Origin: Herbaspirillum sp. AP02
GTDB lineage: Bacteria; Pseudomonadota; Gammaproteobacteria; Burkholderiales; Burkholderiaceae_D
DNA: 64,000 nt
Direction: 5' to 3'
Assembly: GCF_015767275.1 (NCBI RefSeq)
Contig: NZ_JADWMY010000013.1
Location: 62,001 to 126,000 of the forward strand
Both the position numbers and the translations under genes were made by a program. This document shows, piece by piece, positions 51,692-61,071 of the stretch. The notes under the pieces were generated by a model, which saw only the letters and a program-made list of their open reading frames with translations, did no database searches and had not been told where the DNA came from. Positions within the stretch are counted from its first letter, which is position 1, and each line of letters begins with the position of its first letter.

Positions 51692-53071
51692 ATGAACAAG
51701 AACCGCAACCTCACCCTGCCAAGGATGTTGACCGCGCTGGCGGCCACGCTCGGTCTGAACCTGCCGGCCCACGCCGGTCCGGCCTCCCTGCCATCGATAG
51801 CGGACAAGACACCGCTGCGCATGCCGGCCCAAGCGCAGGCCCGGCCGGCCTTCCTGGCCCGCGCGCTGCGCCATTTCGAGCAGGGCCCGCAGGTCATCGG
51901 CGAGCTGCAGCAGGGGGTGTTCTGCTCGCGCAAGAACGACATCGTCTGGAACCCCAAAAGCGCCGATGTGCTGTTGCCGACCAGCGCCCTGTCTGCGCGC
52001 TTTCGCCAGGAGCTGCAGGCTCAGGGTTACCCGGTGCCGGCGGCGCGGCCGGAAATCCTGTTTCCCGAGCGGCCCGAAGACATCGCGCAAGCCGATCCCA
52101 ACCGGGCCGGCGAAGCCAATCTGCAGGTCGGCGTGGTGGTCACCCAGTTGCAGACCAATCTCTGCATGAAGAGTGGCAACGCCTGGACCGGCGAGGCCTA
52201 CGTCAGGCTTGACTGGCAACTGTTCGCGCCGGAGCAGCGCAAGGTGATCTATCGCGGCAGCAGCGAAGGGGTGTTCCACTCCGGCAGCACCGGCTTTGAG
52301 GGCGCATCGCCCCAGATTCCGGTGGAAGCCTTCGCCGTGGCGGTACGCAATCTGCTGGCCGACCCTGCCTTCGCGCTGGCGGTGCAGACGCCCTACGAGC
52401 GCGCTGCCGCGGCATTGCCGCCCCCCAGGGCCGAGCGCCAGCCACCGGGCGCGGTGGTGGAGATCGACAACCGCGCGCCCGATCGCCCGGGCAGCGAGAT
52501 GTCCAAGGTCATCGGCGAATTGCGCACGGCGGTGGTCACGGTCTTCAGCGAGCGCAGCTCGGGTACCGGTTTCTATATCGGCAGTTCCGGCTGGCTGCTG
52601 ACCAACCATCACGTCATCGGCGATGCGCGGCTGGTGCGTGTGCGGCTGCCCGCCGGACGCGAGTTGATGGCCGAGGTGGTGCGGGTCGACGTGGCGCGGG
52701 ATGTGGCCCTGCTCAAGACCGCGCCGCCCGGGGTGCGCCCGCTACCGCTGCGCCTGAGCGAGCCGGGCATCGGCGAGGATGTCTATGCCCTCGGCTCGCC
52801 CCTGGGCGATGCCTTCAATACCACGCTGACACGGGGCATCCTGAGCGGCGTGCGCACGGTGCGGGATCTGGATTTTCTCCAGAGTGACGTGGCCATCCTG
52901 CCCGGCAGCAGCGGCGGTCCACTGCTGGACAAGTCAGGACAGGTGATCGGCATCACCGTGGCCGGCCTGGGTGCCAAGGGGCTGGCGGGCATGAACTTCT
53001 TCATCCCCGTGGGTAGTGCGCTGCAGCGGCTCAACCTGCAGTTGCAGCAACGCGAGGCGGGCAAGCCCTAG
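51692..53071 (+). CDS. Secreted trypsin-like serine protease with an unrecognised N-terminal domain
   Basis: A 459-residue protein (460 if ATG 51689 is used). A signal peptide ends at A-H-A (about residue 28). The C-terminal protease domain has the triad H307 (L-T-N-H-H-V), D337 (A-R-D-V-A-L-L-K) and S407 (G-S-S-G-G-P), as in HtrA-type proteases. There is no PDZ domain. Residues about 45-240 form a separate region that I do not recognise; it holds the only two Cys seen there (C78, C158), possibly a disulfide. A proline-rich linker near 243-265 joins the parts. Predicted to be periplasmic. Confidence 0.85.
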   Translation: MNKNRNLTLPRMLTALAATLGLNLPAHAGPASLPSIADKTPLRMPAQAQARPAFLARALRHFEQGPQVIGELQQGVFCSRKNDIVWNPKSADVLLPTSALSARFRQELQAQGYPVPAARPEILFPERPEDIAQADPNRAGEANLQVGVVVTQLQTNLCMKSGNAWTGEAYVRLDWQLFAPEQRKVIYRGSSEGVFHSGSTGFEGASPQIPVEAFAVAVRNLLADPAFALAVQTPYERAAAALPPPRAERQPPGAVVEIDNRAPDRPGSEMSKVIGELRTAVVTVFSERSSGTGFYIGSSGWLLTNHHVIGDARLVRVRLPAGRELMAEVVRVDVARDVALLKTAPPGVRPLPLRLSEPGIGEDVYALGSPLGDAFNTTLTRGILSGVRTVRDLDFLQSDVAILPGSSGGPLLDKSGQVIGITVAGLGAKGLAGMNFFIPVGSALQRLNLQLQQREAGKP

Positions 53072-53111
53072 CGAATTCGTCCGGGGCCTGCGGCAATGAT
53101 ATTCGTCACCG

Positions 53112-53912
53112 CTAGGGCGATGCCTCCTGCATGAATTCGCGCGGTGCCTTGCCGAACTGCTCCTTGAAGGCGGCAATGAATGCGGAGCTGGTGCTGTAGC
53201 CCACCTCCAATGCGACCTTCGTCACGCTGTGGCCGCCGGCCATCAATTCCAGTCCCCGGCACAGCCGCAGGCGCTGGCGCCATTGGCGAAAGCTCATGCT
53301 GGTTTCACGTTCAAAGAGGCGCGCCAGGGTTTTCCCGGAGACATGGATACGCCCGGCCCAGGCGTCGATGTCGCGGTCGTCGGCGGGATCTCGCATCAGG
53401 GCTTCGCACACTACCTTGAGCCGGGCATCGTCGGGCAGAGGCAGATACATGTCGGTCTCCTGCAGATCCACCAACTCATCCACCAGAGTGGCGAGCAAGC
53501 GGCCGGCGCGGCCCTGTTCGTCATACTCGGACGGCAATCTGGCCGCAGCGAGGATCAGTTCACGCGCCAGCGCCGTGACTTCAACCACCCGCGACCGATC
53601 ATCAGTCCCGTTCTGCACCGCCGCGGTCGCGAGATAGAGGCTGCGAAAGCTCACCTCGTTCTGCGCACTGACCTGGTGCCGCATCCCCGCCGGAATCCAC
53701 ACCGCAAACCGGGATGGTACGGTAAAGCTGCCGCTGGGCAGGGTGACCCGCAAGGTGCCGTTGGTGGCATAGAGAAACTGCACCCAATCATGCTGGTGCT
53801 CGGCGAAATGCGCACCCGCCGCCATGGCCTGGGCGCGCACGTAGATCGGGCGTGGTAATTGCATCAGCGTCGGCGGCGCCAGCAGCAAATGATCCAGTCT
53901 TTTGTTCGACAT
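53112..53912 (-). CDS. AraC family transcriptional regulator (cupin sensor)
   Basis: A 266-residue protein. The N-terminal cupin-like sensor includes H-Q-H-D-W-V-Q-F-L-Y-A and V-W-I-P-A-G-M-R-H-Q. The two C-terminal HTHs are at I-D-A-W-A-G-R-I-H-V-S-G-K-T-L-A-R-L and V-T-K-V-A-L-E-V-G-Y-S-T-S-S-A-F. It is divergent from the small cupin and MFS genes at 54001-55596, the likely targets. Confidence 0.9.
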   Translation of the reverse strand: MSNKRLDHLLLAPPTLMQLPRPIYVRAQAMAAGAHFAEHQHDWVQFLYATNGTLRVTLPSGSFTVPSRFAVWIPAGMRHQVSAQNEVSFRSLYLATAAVQNGTDDRSRVVEVTALARELILAAARLPSEYDEQGRAGRLLATLVDELVDLQETDMYLPLPDDARLKVVCEALMRDPADDRDIDAWAGRIHVSGKTLARLFERETSMSFRQWRQRLRLCRGLELMAGGHSVTKVALEVGYSTSSAFIAAFKEQFGKAPREFMQEASP

Positions 53913-54000
53913 TTAATGTCCTTTATTCGCTGTTCGGACAGACCATAGCACGGCTATGCTTCACGTCAGCAAGGCATTTTTCAATTTGAGAGGGCATGAC

Positions 54001-54330
54001 ATGCAAATGGCCGATATTTCCTTCGGCATTACCGAATGGGACAGCGTCGAAAAGACCGAACACAAAGGGGAGCAGGGCGTCGCCTGGTGGCGCACGCGCC
54101 ATTTCGGCACCATCCGGGTGCGGATGGTGGAGTACAGCCCGGGCTATCTGGCCGACCATTGGTGTCGCAAGGGGCACATCCTGCTGTGCCTGTCCGGTGA
54201 GCTGGAAAGCCAGCTGGAGGATGGGCGAAGCTTCCGGCTCACGCCCGGCATCAGCTATCAGGTGGCCGACAACGCCGAGGCACATCGCTCCTACACGGCC
54301 TCGGGGGCGACCCTGTTCATCGTGGACTAA
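54001..54330 (+). CDS. Small cupin-fold protein (DHCW-motif type)
   Basis: A 109-residue single-domain cupin. The A-D-H-W-C-R-K-G-H-I-L-L-C-L-S-G-E-L core and the H-R-S-Y-T end are characteristic of small DHCW-type cupins; here the order reads D-H-W-C. Function is unknown. GAGAGGG precedes ATG 54001. The MFS gene starts 39 bp after its stop, so the two probably form an operon divergent from the AraC gene. Confidence 0.75.
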   Translation: MQMADISFGITEWDSVEKTEHKGEQGVAWWRTRHFGTIRVRMVEYSPGYLADHWCRKGHILLCLSGELESQLEDGRSFRLTPGISYQVADNAEAHRSYTASGATLFIVD

Positions 54331-54369
54331 ACCCGTCGCGCAACCCGCCTACAAGGAGCCAGTGGGCCC

Positions 54370-55596
54370 ATGAGCAACCAGCAAGCGTTCGCCGGATCAC
54401 GGCAGGCAACAAGTTCCTTCGGCTTGTTCTGCCTGGCCAGTTATCTCCTGTCGATGTCCTATGGCACGACGTTCCTGTTGTCGCTCCTGATCGGTGCCAG
54501 AGGAGGCAGCGAAGCCGATACGGGCAGCGTGCTCTCCATTGCCATGGTGAGCACTTTCGCTGCGGTCGTTCTGTCCGGTCATGTGTCGGACGCGATGGGG
54601 ACGACCTGCGCCATCGCCTGCTCCGGCGCTCTGCTGGGACTGGCATGCGTAGGTTTTACGCTGATGCCTGCGACGTGGCTGGGGTTCGGCGCCTGTGCAC
54701 TCATCCTCGGCCTGGGATGGGGGACCTTTTATACCCTGGGCCCGATCAACGTGGCGATGATGGTGCCGCCGGCGCACCGGGCCAGGCACTTCGCGGTGCT
54801 TTCCGGCTGCATGATGGCGGGCATCGGCAGCGGCCCGCTCATCGGCCGCGTGGTGACCGCCTCCGGCCTTGCGCTGCCACTGGCATTCGACATTGCCGCG
54901 ATCGCCAGCCTGCTGGGCGCAGCGCTGTTCTGGTGGCTCACGCCGGGACTGGCGCTGCGCAGCGAAGGCATCGAGGGACGTGCAGGCGGTGTCCCAGGGC
55001 ATCGCCTGAGCTGGGCCGCCTGTGTCAGCGTAGGTCGCTCCAGGGCCGTTTTCCCCATCATCATGGTCGGCTTGAGTGCCTGCATCTTCGGCGGCTTGTC
55101 CAGTTTCCAGACCTCCTATGCGCAGTTGAAACAGCTGGACTACGCCCTGTTCTTCATCGGATTCATGTGTGCGGCCATTGCCTGCCGCCTGTTCATCGCG
55201 CGCCTGGTCGTCAAGCGCGATGCTTATCTCGCGTCCTGTGTTCTCAGTGCGGTGATGGTGGTGTCGGTGCTGATGCTGATGTTCTTCGTCGTCACACCGC
55301 TCGGCTATCTGATCGCCGCGCTCACCCTGGGGACCGGATATGGCCTGACCTACTCGGTCATCAATGGTCTGGTGGTGCAGGAGTCGCCACCGGGCGTGAC
55401 GTCCCAAGCCCTGCTGCTGTTCAGTCTTGCGTATTTCGTGGGCGTGTTCGGCTTCCCATGGATCGCGGGCAAGCTGATTGTCCATTGGGGGGTGACGGCG
55501 TTTCTCGCTGTCGTGTTGGGTATTGCGCTCGCCAACTGGCTCATTACTGTATTGCGGCTTCGATGGCGTGCTCTGCAGAATTCCACACAGCTTTGA
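54370..55596 (+). CDS. MFS transporter
   Basis: A 408-residue protein with about 12 membrane segments and the S-G-H-V-S-D-A-M-G-T loop between TM2 and TM3. It resembles drug- or sugar-efflux-type MFS proteins more than the ACS members elsewhere in the window. The substrate is unknown. It is in an apparent operon with the small cupin gene and converges on dkgB. Confidence 0.85.
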   Translation: MSNQQAFAGSRQATSSFGLFCLASYLLSMSYGTTFLLSLLIGARGGSEADTGSVLSIAMVSTFAAVVLSGHVSDAMGTTCAIACSGALLGLACVGFTLMPATWLGFGACALILGLGWGTFYTLGPINVAMMVPPAHRARHFAVLSGCMMAGIGSGPLIGRVVTASGLALPLAFDIAAIASLLGAALFWWLTPGLALRSEGIEGRAGGVPGHRLSWAACVSVGRSRAVFPIIMVGLSACIFGGLSSFQTSYAQLKQLDYALFFIGFMCAAIACRLFIARLVVKRDAYLASCVLSAVMVVSVLMLMFFVVTPLGYLIAALTLGTGYGLTYSVINGLVVQESPPGVTSQALLLFSLAYFVGVFGFPWIAGKLIVHWGVTAFLAVVLGIALANWLITVLRLRWRALQNSTQL

Positions 55597-55629
55597 TTCG
55601 GTGCTTGCACGCCATCTATTCGGGATGGC

Positions 55630-56439
55630 TCAGTCCCAGTTCGGTGCAAAGTCCGGATTGGCCAGGCGCTCGCCGCGATCCAGTGCTGCGATGGCACTCA
55701 TCTCGGCGTCTGACAAGGTGATCTTGCCCGCTGCCAGGTTGCTGGCCAGGTTCTCGCGTCGGGTGGACGAGGGGATCACCGCGAAGCCCTGTTGCAGCGA
55801 CCAGGCCAGCGCCACCTGCGCGGCCGATACACCGTGCCTGGCGGCGATCTCCAGCAGCGTCGCATCCTGCATCACCCGGCCGTAGGCCAGCGGCATGTAG
55901 GCGGTCAGGTGGATGCCCTGGGTGCAGGCGTACTCGACCAGTTTGCGGTTCTGCAGGAAGGGATGGATCTCGACCTGGTTGGTGGCGATCTGGTCGGCAC
56001 CGACGGCGGCAATGGCTTGCTCCATGTGGGCGATGGTGAAATTGGAGATGCCGATCAGGCGCGTCAGGCCTTGTGCCTTGGCCTCGGCCAGCGCCTGCAG
56101 GTAGTCGGCCACCGGCAGCGCGTCCAGCGGCGAGGGCCAGTGGATCAGCGTCAGGTCGACCTGTTCCAGGCGCAGCTTCTGCAGGCTTTCCTTGAGGCTG
56201 GGGATGAGCTTGTCGCGCGACAGATTTTCGGTCCAGATCTTGGTGGTGACGAACAGCGCATCACGGGCCACGCCGCTCTCGGCCAGCGCCTGGCCGACGT
56301 CGGCTTCGTTGCCGTAGATCTGCGCGGTATCGATATGGCGATAGCCCAGCTCCAGGCCGGTGCGTACCGAGTCGATGACCTGCTGGTCCTTGAGACGGAA
56401 AGTGCCCAGGCCCAGGGCGGGGAGGGGTGTGGTCTGCAT
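55630..56439 (-). CDS. dkgB: Aldo/keto reductase, 2,5-diketo-D-gluconate reductase B type
   Basis: A 269-residue AKR. The catalytic tetrad is visible: Asp in [11 protein letters not shown] together with the Tyr, Lys in V-T-T-K-I-W, and His in L-I-H-W-P-S. The length and L-G-L-G-T-F-R start fit DkgB, which reduces 2,5-diketogluconate or methylglyoxal with NADPH. ATG 56439 has AAAGGA 6 bases upstream. It is divergent from the LacI regulator of the sugar-acid module. Confidence 0.85.
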   Translation of the reverse strand: MQTTPLPALGLGTFRLKDQQVIDSVRTGLELGYRHIDTAQIYGNEADVGQALAESGVARDALFVTTKIWTENLSRDKLIPSLKESLQKLRLEQVDLTLIHWPSPLDALPVADYLQALAEAKAQGLTRLIGISNFTIAHMEQAIAAVGADQIATNQVEIHPFLQNRKLVEYACTQGIHLTAYMPLAYGRVMQDATLLEIAARHGVSAAQVALAWSLQQGFAVIPSSTRRENLASNLAAGKITLSDAEMSAIAALDRGERLANPDFAPNWD

Positions 56440-56554
56440 GGGTTTTCCTTTGCGGTGAGTCGCCTGGCCGGGGTTGGCGGGCCAGGCAGGTGGAACGGAT
56501 GGAAAGCAGTATCGGTCAATTCTTTCCTTGCAAAAACCGCCGCGCCCACAAAAC

Positions 56555-56577
56555 ATTATTGATCCAGGATCAATAAT
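56555..56577. promoter_or_regulatory. Perfect 10-3-10 palindrome between dkgB and the LacI gene
   Basis: ATTATTGATC (56555-56564) and GATCAATAAT (56568-56577) flank CAG. There is no T-run, and the flanking genes diverge, so it is more likely an operator than a terminator. It lies 116 bp upstream of dkgB and 34 bp left of the LacI-type operator at 56611, and differs from it in sequence. Confidence 0.55.
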
Positions 56578-56610
56578 TGGGCGCCGGGAGCGGCGTCGAA
56601 CTTGTCGTTT

Positions 56611-56624
56611 TGGTAACGCTACCA
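56611..56624. promoter_or_regulatory. LacI-type operator O1 (TGGTAACGCTACCA)
   Basis: The form is TGGTA-n-CG-n-TACCA, a dyad with a central CpG as recognised by LacI-family proteins. It lies 21 bp before the LacI start, implying autoregulation. Two more copies lie before gudD. Confidence 0.8.
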
Positions 56625-56644
56625 GCCGATGCTAAAATGCGGCC

Positions 56645-57766
56645 ATGCCACAACACAGCCCCATCCCTGACGACACTCCCGACGATCCCTCCACCGACGC
56701 CCGTAGCGGCCGTGGCGACGATGGCATCGGCCCACGCCGTCGCGGTCCCCGCAAGAGCGCGGGTGGCATCACGCTGCGCGACGTGGCGCAGTTGGCCGGG
56801 GTGGCGCCGATCACGGCGTCACGGGCCTTGAACACACCCTCGGCGGTTTCGCCCAAGGTCTTGCAGAAAGTGCGCGAGGCGGTGGAAAAGACCGGCTACG
56901 TCCCCAACCTGTTGGCCGGCGGGCTGGCCTCCAACAAGAGCCGGCTGGTGGCGGTGGTGGTGCCGACCGTGATCGGGCCGGTGTTCCAGGAAATCGTCCA
57001 TACCCTCACCGAAACCCTGGCCGCAGCCGGCTACCAGGTCATGCTCGGCCAGAGCGGCTACGAGAATTCGCGCGAGGATGCGCTGCTGGAAGCCATCATC
57101 GGCCGTCGTCCCGATGGCGTGGTGCTGACCGGCATCATGCGCTCGGCGGAGGCCAGGAAGCGGCTGCTGGCCAGTGGTATCCCGGTGGTGGAGACCTGGG
57201 ATCTGACGCCCACACCGATCGACATGCTGGTCGGTTTTTCGCACGAGGCCATCGGCCGCGAAGTGGCGCGCTACCTGCACCAGCGCGGTCGCAAGAAGGT
57301 CGCGGTGGTGGGCGGGCGCGACGAGCGCAGCCAGCGCCGCATGCAGTCCTTCGCGCAGGAAGCGGTGGCGCTGGGCATGAACGACGGGCAGGGGGCGGCA
57401 GCCCTGCCGATGTACCACGTCATCGCCCCGACCACCCTGGGGCAGGGACGGCGGGGTCTGGCCGATCTGTTGCAGCAACAGCCCGACACCGATGCCATCT
57501 TCTGCAGTTCCGACCTGCTGGCGCTGGGCGTGATGATCGAGGCCCAGAGCCGTGGCATCGCCATTCCCGGGCAACTGGCGGTGGTCGGCTTCGGCGACCT
57601 GGAATTCTCGCGAGACCTGCAACCCCGCCTGACCACCGTGCGCATCGACGGCACCGGCATCGGTCAACGCGCGGCGCGCTTCATCATCGACCGGGCGGCC
57701 GGCATCGAGGTGGCCGAGCGCATTATCGATGTCGGCTTTTCCATCATCCAGCGTGAAAGCGCCTGA
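56645..57766 (+). CDS. LacI family transcriptional regulator of the gud module
   Basis: A 373-residue protein. The LacI HTH (I-T-L-R-D-V-A-Q-L-A-G-V-A-P-I-T-A-S-R-A-L-N) begins only near residue 39, after an unusual polar N-terminal extension (Q-H-S-P-I-P-D-D-T-P-D-D). The rest is a periplasmic-binding-protein-like effector domain resembling GntR-type gluconate regulators. Operators O1 (its own promoter) and O2/O3 (before gudD) match LacI-family sites. The effector is probably an aldarate or a breakdown product. Confidence 0.92.
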   Translation: MPQHSPIPDDTPDDPSTDARSGRGDDGIGPRRRGPRKSAGGITLRDVAQLAGVAPITASRALNTPSAVSPKVLQKVREAVEKTGYVPNLLAGGLASNKSRLVAVVVPTVIGPVFQEIVHTLTETLAAAGYQVMLGQSGYENSREDALLEAIIGRRPDGVVLTGIMRSAEARKRLLASGIPVVETWDLTPTPIDMLVGFSHEAIGREVARYLHQRGRKKVAVVGGRDERSQRRMQSFAQEAVALGMNDGQGAAALPMYHVIAPTTLGQGRRGLADLLQQQPDTDAIFCSSDLLALGVMIEAQSRGIAIPGQLAVVGFGDLEFSRDLQPRLTTVRIDGTGIGQRAARFIIDRAAGIEVAERIIDVGFSIIQRESA

Positions 57767-57869
57767 CGCGGCGATTCCGCCCTCCCTGCCTTTCCTACCT
57801 TTACTGCCCTATCCGTTTCGATGCTGCCAGGCAAGTTGATCTGGCACTTCACATCCCCCTGTTGACAGG

Positions 57870-57919
57870 CTGATTTGGTACCGCTACCATGCATTCATTC
57901 TGATTTGGTACCGCTACCA
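57870..57919. promoter_or_regulatory. Tandem LacI-type operators O2 and O3 before gudD
   Basis: CTGATTTGGTACCGCTACCA occurs twice, at 57870-57889 and 57900-57919. Each contains TGGTA-C-CG-C-TACCA. The 30-bp centre spacing is about three helical turns, so two dimers would bind the same face of the DNA. They lie 75-125 bp before the gudD start. Confidence 0.85.
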
Positions 57920-57994
57920 AATTATTGCCGGATCCGCTGCCAGGTCATTCCCGGTGGGTGCCGGGTTTTCTTCATTGAAAGAGAAAGTGCTGCC

Positions 57995-59389
57995 ATGACT
58001 TCCCTTGCCACTCCTGCCTCCTCCCCGTCCTCATCCTTGTCCTCGCCTTCTGCTGGCTTGACCAAGGGCGCGCCCCGCGTGACCGAGCTGCGCGTCATTC
58101 CGGTGGCCGGTCACGACAGCATGCTGTTGAACCTGTCGGGGGCCCACGGTCCGTATTTCACGCGCAATCTGGTGATCCTCACCGACAGTGCCGGCCATAC
58201 CGGGGTGGGCGAGGTTCCAGGCGGGGAGGGCATCCGCCAGACGCTGGAGGATGCGCGCTCGCTGGTGGTGGGCCAGTCCATCGGCAATGTCCAGGGCATC
58301 CTGAACCGGGCACGCACGGCGTTCGCCGACCGCGATGTCGGTGGACGTGGCCTGCAGACCTTCGACCTGCGCATCGCCATCCACGCCGTTACCGCGTTGG
58401 AGGCGGCCCTGCTGGACCTGCTGGGCAAGTTCCTGGAAGTGCCGGTGGCGGCGCTGCTGGGCGAGGGGCAGCAGCGCGATGCAGTGGAAATGCTGGGTTA
58501 CCTGTTCTACGTGGGCGACCGCAAGCAGACCGACCTGCCGTATCACGCCGAAGCGGAGCAGGCCGACGACTGGCTGCGCCTGCGCCATGAAGCCGCGCTC
58601 ACGCCCGAGGCGGTGGTCCGCCTGGCCGAGGCGGCCTATGCGCGGTATGGCTTCAACGACTTCAAGCTCAAGGGCGGTGTCATGCGTGGCGAGGAAGAGA
58701 TCGCCGCCGTCACGGCGCTGGCCGAACGCTTCCCCAAGGCCCGTATCACCCTTGATCCGAACGGCGGCTGGCTGCTCAAGGATGCCATCCGCCTGTGCCG
58801 CGACCAACATGACGTGCTGGCCTATGCGGAAGATCCGTGCGGCGCCGAGGAAGGCTATTCCGGACGTGAGGTGATGGCCGAGTTCCGCCGTGCCACCGGC
58901 CTGCAGACTGCCACCAACATGGTGGCCACCGACTGGCGCCAGATGGGCCATGCGATTTCACTGCAGTCGGTGGACATCCCGCTGGCCGACCCGCATTTCT
59001 GGACCATGCAGGGTTCGGTACGGGTGGCGCAGATGTGCCATGAGTGGGGCCTGACCTGGGGTTCACATTCCAACAACCACTTCGATGTCTCGCTGGCGAT
59101 GTTCACCCATGTGGCCGCAGCCGCGCCGGGCAAGATCACCGCCATCGATACCCACTGGATCTGGCAGGACGGCCAGCGCCTGACCCGCGAACCGCTGCAG
59201 ATCGTGGGCGGCAAGGTGCAGGTGCCGGCCAAGCCCGGCCTGGGCGTGGAACTGGACATGGAACAGGTGGAAGCGGCCCACCAGACCTATCGCAACATGG
59301 GACTGGGTGCGCGGGATGATGCGGTGGCCATGCAGTACCTGATCCCGGGCTGGAAGTTCGATCCCAAGAAACCTTGCCTGGTGCGTTGA
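57995..59389 (+). CDS. gudD: D-glucarate dehydratase
   Basis: A 464-residue enolase-superfamily enzyme converting D-glucarate to 5-keto-4-deoxyglucarate. It closely follows enteric Gud[20 protein letters not shown] and G-S-H-S-N-N-H-F. Catalytic parts are K-x-K in F-K-L-K-G-G, metal ligands in T-L-D-P-N-G-G, Y-A-E-D-P and T-N-M-V-A-T-D, and the His in S-H-S-N-N-H. An extra Ser/Pro/Ala-rich N terminus of about 25 residues precedes the family start. gudP follows, and operators O2/O3 lie upstream. Confidence 0.92.
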   Translation: MTSLATPASSPSSSLSSPSAGLTKGAPRVTELRVIPVAGHDSMLLNLSGAHGPYFTRNLVILTDSAGHTGVGEVPGGEGIRQTLEDARSLVVGQSIGNVQGILNRARTAFADRDVGGRGLQTFDLRIAIHAVTALEAALLDLLGKFLEVPVAALLGEGQQRDAVEMLGYLFYVGDRKQTDLPYHAEAEQADDWLRLRHEAALTPEAVVRLAEAAYARYGFNDFKLKGGVMRGEEEIAAVTALAERFPKARITLDPNGGWLLKDAIRLCRDQHDVLAYAEDPCGAEEGYSGREVMAEFRRATGLQTATNMVATDWRQMGHAISLQSVDIPLADPHFWTMQGSVRVAQMCHEWGLTWGSHSNNHFDVSLAMFTHVAAAAPGKITAIDTHWIWQDGQRLTREPLQIVGGKVQVPAKPGLGVELDMEQVEAAHQTYRNMGLGARDDAVAMQYLIPGWKFDPKKPCLVR

Positions 59390-59502
59390 GCACGGGGCTG
59401 CACATCTGCTAGCGAGGCCGTGACAAGAGCGCGATGAACGCGCCGCCGGCCCGAATTTTCTTTCATCCATCGGTAGTACGGGCTCAACAGAGGAGACAAC
59501 CC

Positions 59503-60864
59503 GTGAATCCTTCCCCATCCGCATCATCAGGCGCAGCAAACCAGGCCCTCACCAGCGCGGTGAGCAAGATCAAGTGGCGCATCCTGCCGCTGTTCGTGGC
59601 CATGTTCATCATCAACTACATCGACCGCGTCAACATCGGTTTCGTGCGCAGTCACCTCTCTACCGACCTGGGCATCGGGGCGGCCGCCTTCGGCCTCGGG
59701 GCGGGGCTGTTCTTCGTCGGATATGCGATCTTCGAGGTGCCGTCCAACATGCTGCTGCAACGCTTTGGCGCGCGCGCGTGGCTGACCCGCATCATGTTCA
59801 CCTGGGGCCTGGTGGCGGCCTGCATGGCCTTCGTGCATAACGAAACCAGTTTCTATTTCATGCGTTTCCTGCTGGGCGTGACCGAGGCGGGCTTCTTCCC
59901 CGGCGTGATCTATTACTTCACGCAATGGTTGCCCAATCATGAACGCGGACGAGCCATGGCGGTGTTTCTGTCGGGCTCGGCGATTGCTTCCATCCTGTCC
60001 GGCCCGATTACCGGGGCGCTGCTGTTGATCGAAGGGGCTGGACTGCACGGCTGGCAATGGATGTTCCTGATCGAAGGCGGTGCCTCGATGGTGTTCTGCG
60101 TGGTGGTCTGGAAGGTGCTGGATTCCACTCCGGGCGATGCCAAGTGGCTCTCCCCGGAACAGCGCGAGGCGCTGACCGCGGTGATTGCCGCCGAACAGGA
60201 GCTGCGCGCTGCCAACCGGCCGGCGCACGTGTCGGCCCTGAGCCTGCTGCGCGACCCGCAGATCGTGCTGTTCTGCCTGATCTACTTCGCCATCCAGCTG
60301 ACCATCTATGGTGCGACCTTCTGGCTGCCGACCATCATCAAGAAGATGGGGCATTTCAATGACTTCCAGGTCGGCCTGTTCAACACCATCCCGTGGATCA
60401 TCGCCATTGCCGCCATGTACATGTTCGCGGTGCTGGCGGCGCGCTTCAAGCGGCAGCAGTTCTGGGTCGCCACCGCGCTGGTGATCTCGGCGGCGGGCAT
60501 GGCGGTGTCGGCATCGTCCGGGCCGGTGATCGGCTTTGTCGCGGTGTGCTTCGCCGGCATCGGCTTCAAGGCGGCTTCCTCGCTGTTCTGGCCGATTCCG
60601 CAGGCCTACCTGGATGCACGCATTGCGGCAGCGGTGCTGGCGCTGGTCAATTCGCTGGGCAACCTGGGCGGCTTCTTCGCGCCGGCCACCTTCGGTTATC
60701 TGGAGCAGAAGACCGGGTCCATCCAGGGTGGCCTGTATGCCCTGTCCGGTGCCTCGCTGCTGGCAGCGGTACTGGTGTTCCTGGCCCGGACCCGACCGGC
60801 GCCGCAGGATGGCGGCGGCACCGCCAGTGGCCAGACCGAGACCGTCATCAAGCACGCAGCCTGA
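59503..60864 (+). CDS. gudP: Glucarate MFS transporter
   Basis: A 453-residue, 12-TM ACS-family symporter with N-Y-I-D-R-V-N-I-G-F-V-R-S-H-L in TM1. I chose GTG 59503 because AGAGGAGA (59490-59496) lies just upstream; the frame opens earlier at 59434 without a ribosome site. It shares long stretches with the transporter at 31767-33095. It follows gudD in an operon ended by the terminator at 60907-60951. Confidence 0.9.
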   Translation: MNPSPSASSGAANQALTSAVSKIKWRILPLFVAMFIINYIDRVNIGFVRSHLSTDLGIGAAAFGLGAGLFFVGYAIFEVPSNMLLQRFGARAWLTRIMFTWGLVAACMAFVHNETSFYFMRFLLGVTEAGFFPGVIYYFTQWLPNHERGRAMAVFLSGSAIASILSGPITGALLLIEGAGLHGWQWMFLIEGGASMVFCVVVWKVLDSTPGDAKWLSPEQREALTAVIAAEQELRAANRPAHVSALSLLRDPQIVLFCLIYFAIQLTIYGATFWLPTIIKKMGHFNDFQVGLFNTIPWIIAIAAMYMFAVLAARFKRQQFWVATALVISAAGMAVSASSGPVIGFVAVCFAGIGFKAASSLFWPIPQAYLDARIAAAVLALVNSLGNLGGFFAPATFGYLEQKTGSIQGGLYALSGASLLAAVLVFLARTRPAPQDGGGTASGQTETVIKHAA

Positions 60865-60906
60865 GGCTGTCCGGCAGTATCGATTTCTCCGAGGTCTTCC
60901 TCGTTC

Positions 60907-60951
60907 GCGCCCTGCGCGCCCGTGTGATTGCGGGTGGGCAGGGCGCTTTTT
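60907..60951 (+). terminator. Intrinsic terminator of the gudD-gudP operon
   Basis: GCGCCCTGC (60907-60915) pairs with GCAGGGCGC (60938-60946), followed by TTTTT (60947-60951). The loop contains a further CCCG/CGGG pairing. It is 43 bp after the gudP stop. Confidence 0.9.
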
Positions 60952-61071
60952 ATCGCCCGGCCTTTTGCGAGCGGGGCGGGGCCGCCTTGCCTATAATGTC
61001 AGCCTGCAATCCGCCGTCACGGCGGGACAGTCGCCGCTTCTCATGCGGCAAGACATCAAGGCGGCCTGGCC

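Noticed and set aside
50162-52612. An 816-codon minus-strand frame across the MFS and protease genes
   Set aside because: Composition typical of an antisense frame, and it covers two genes with membrane and catalytic signatures and a terminator.
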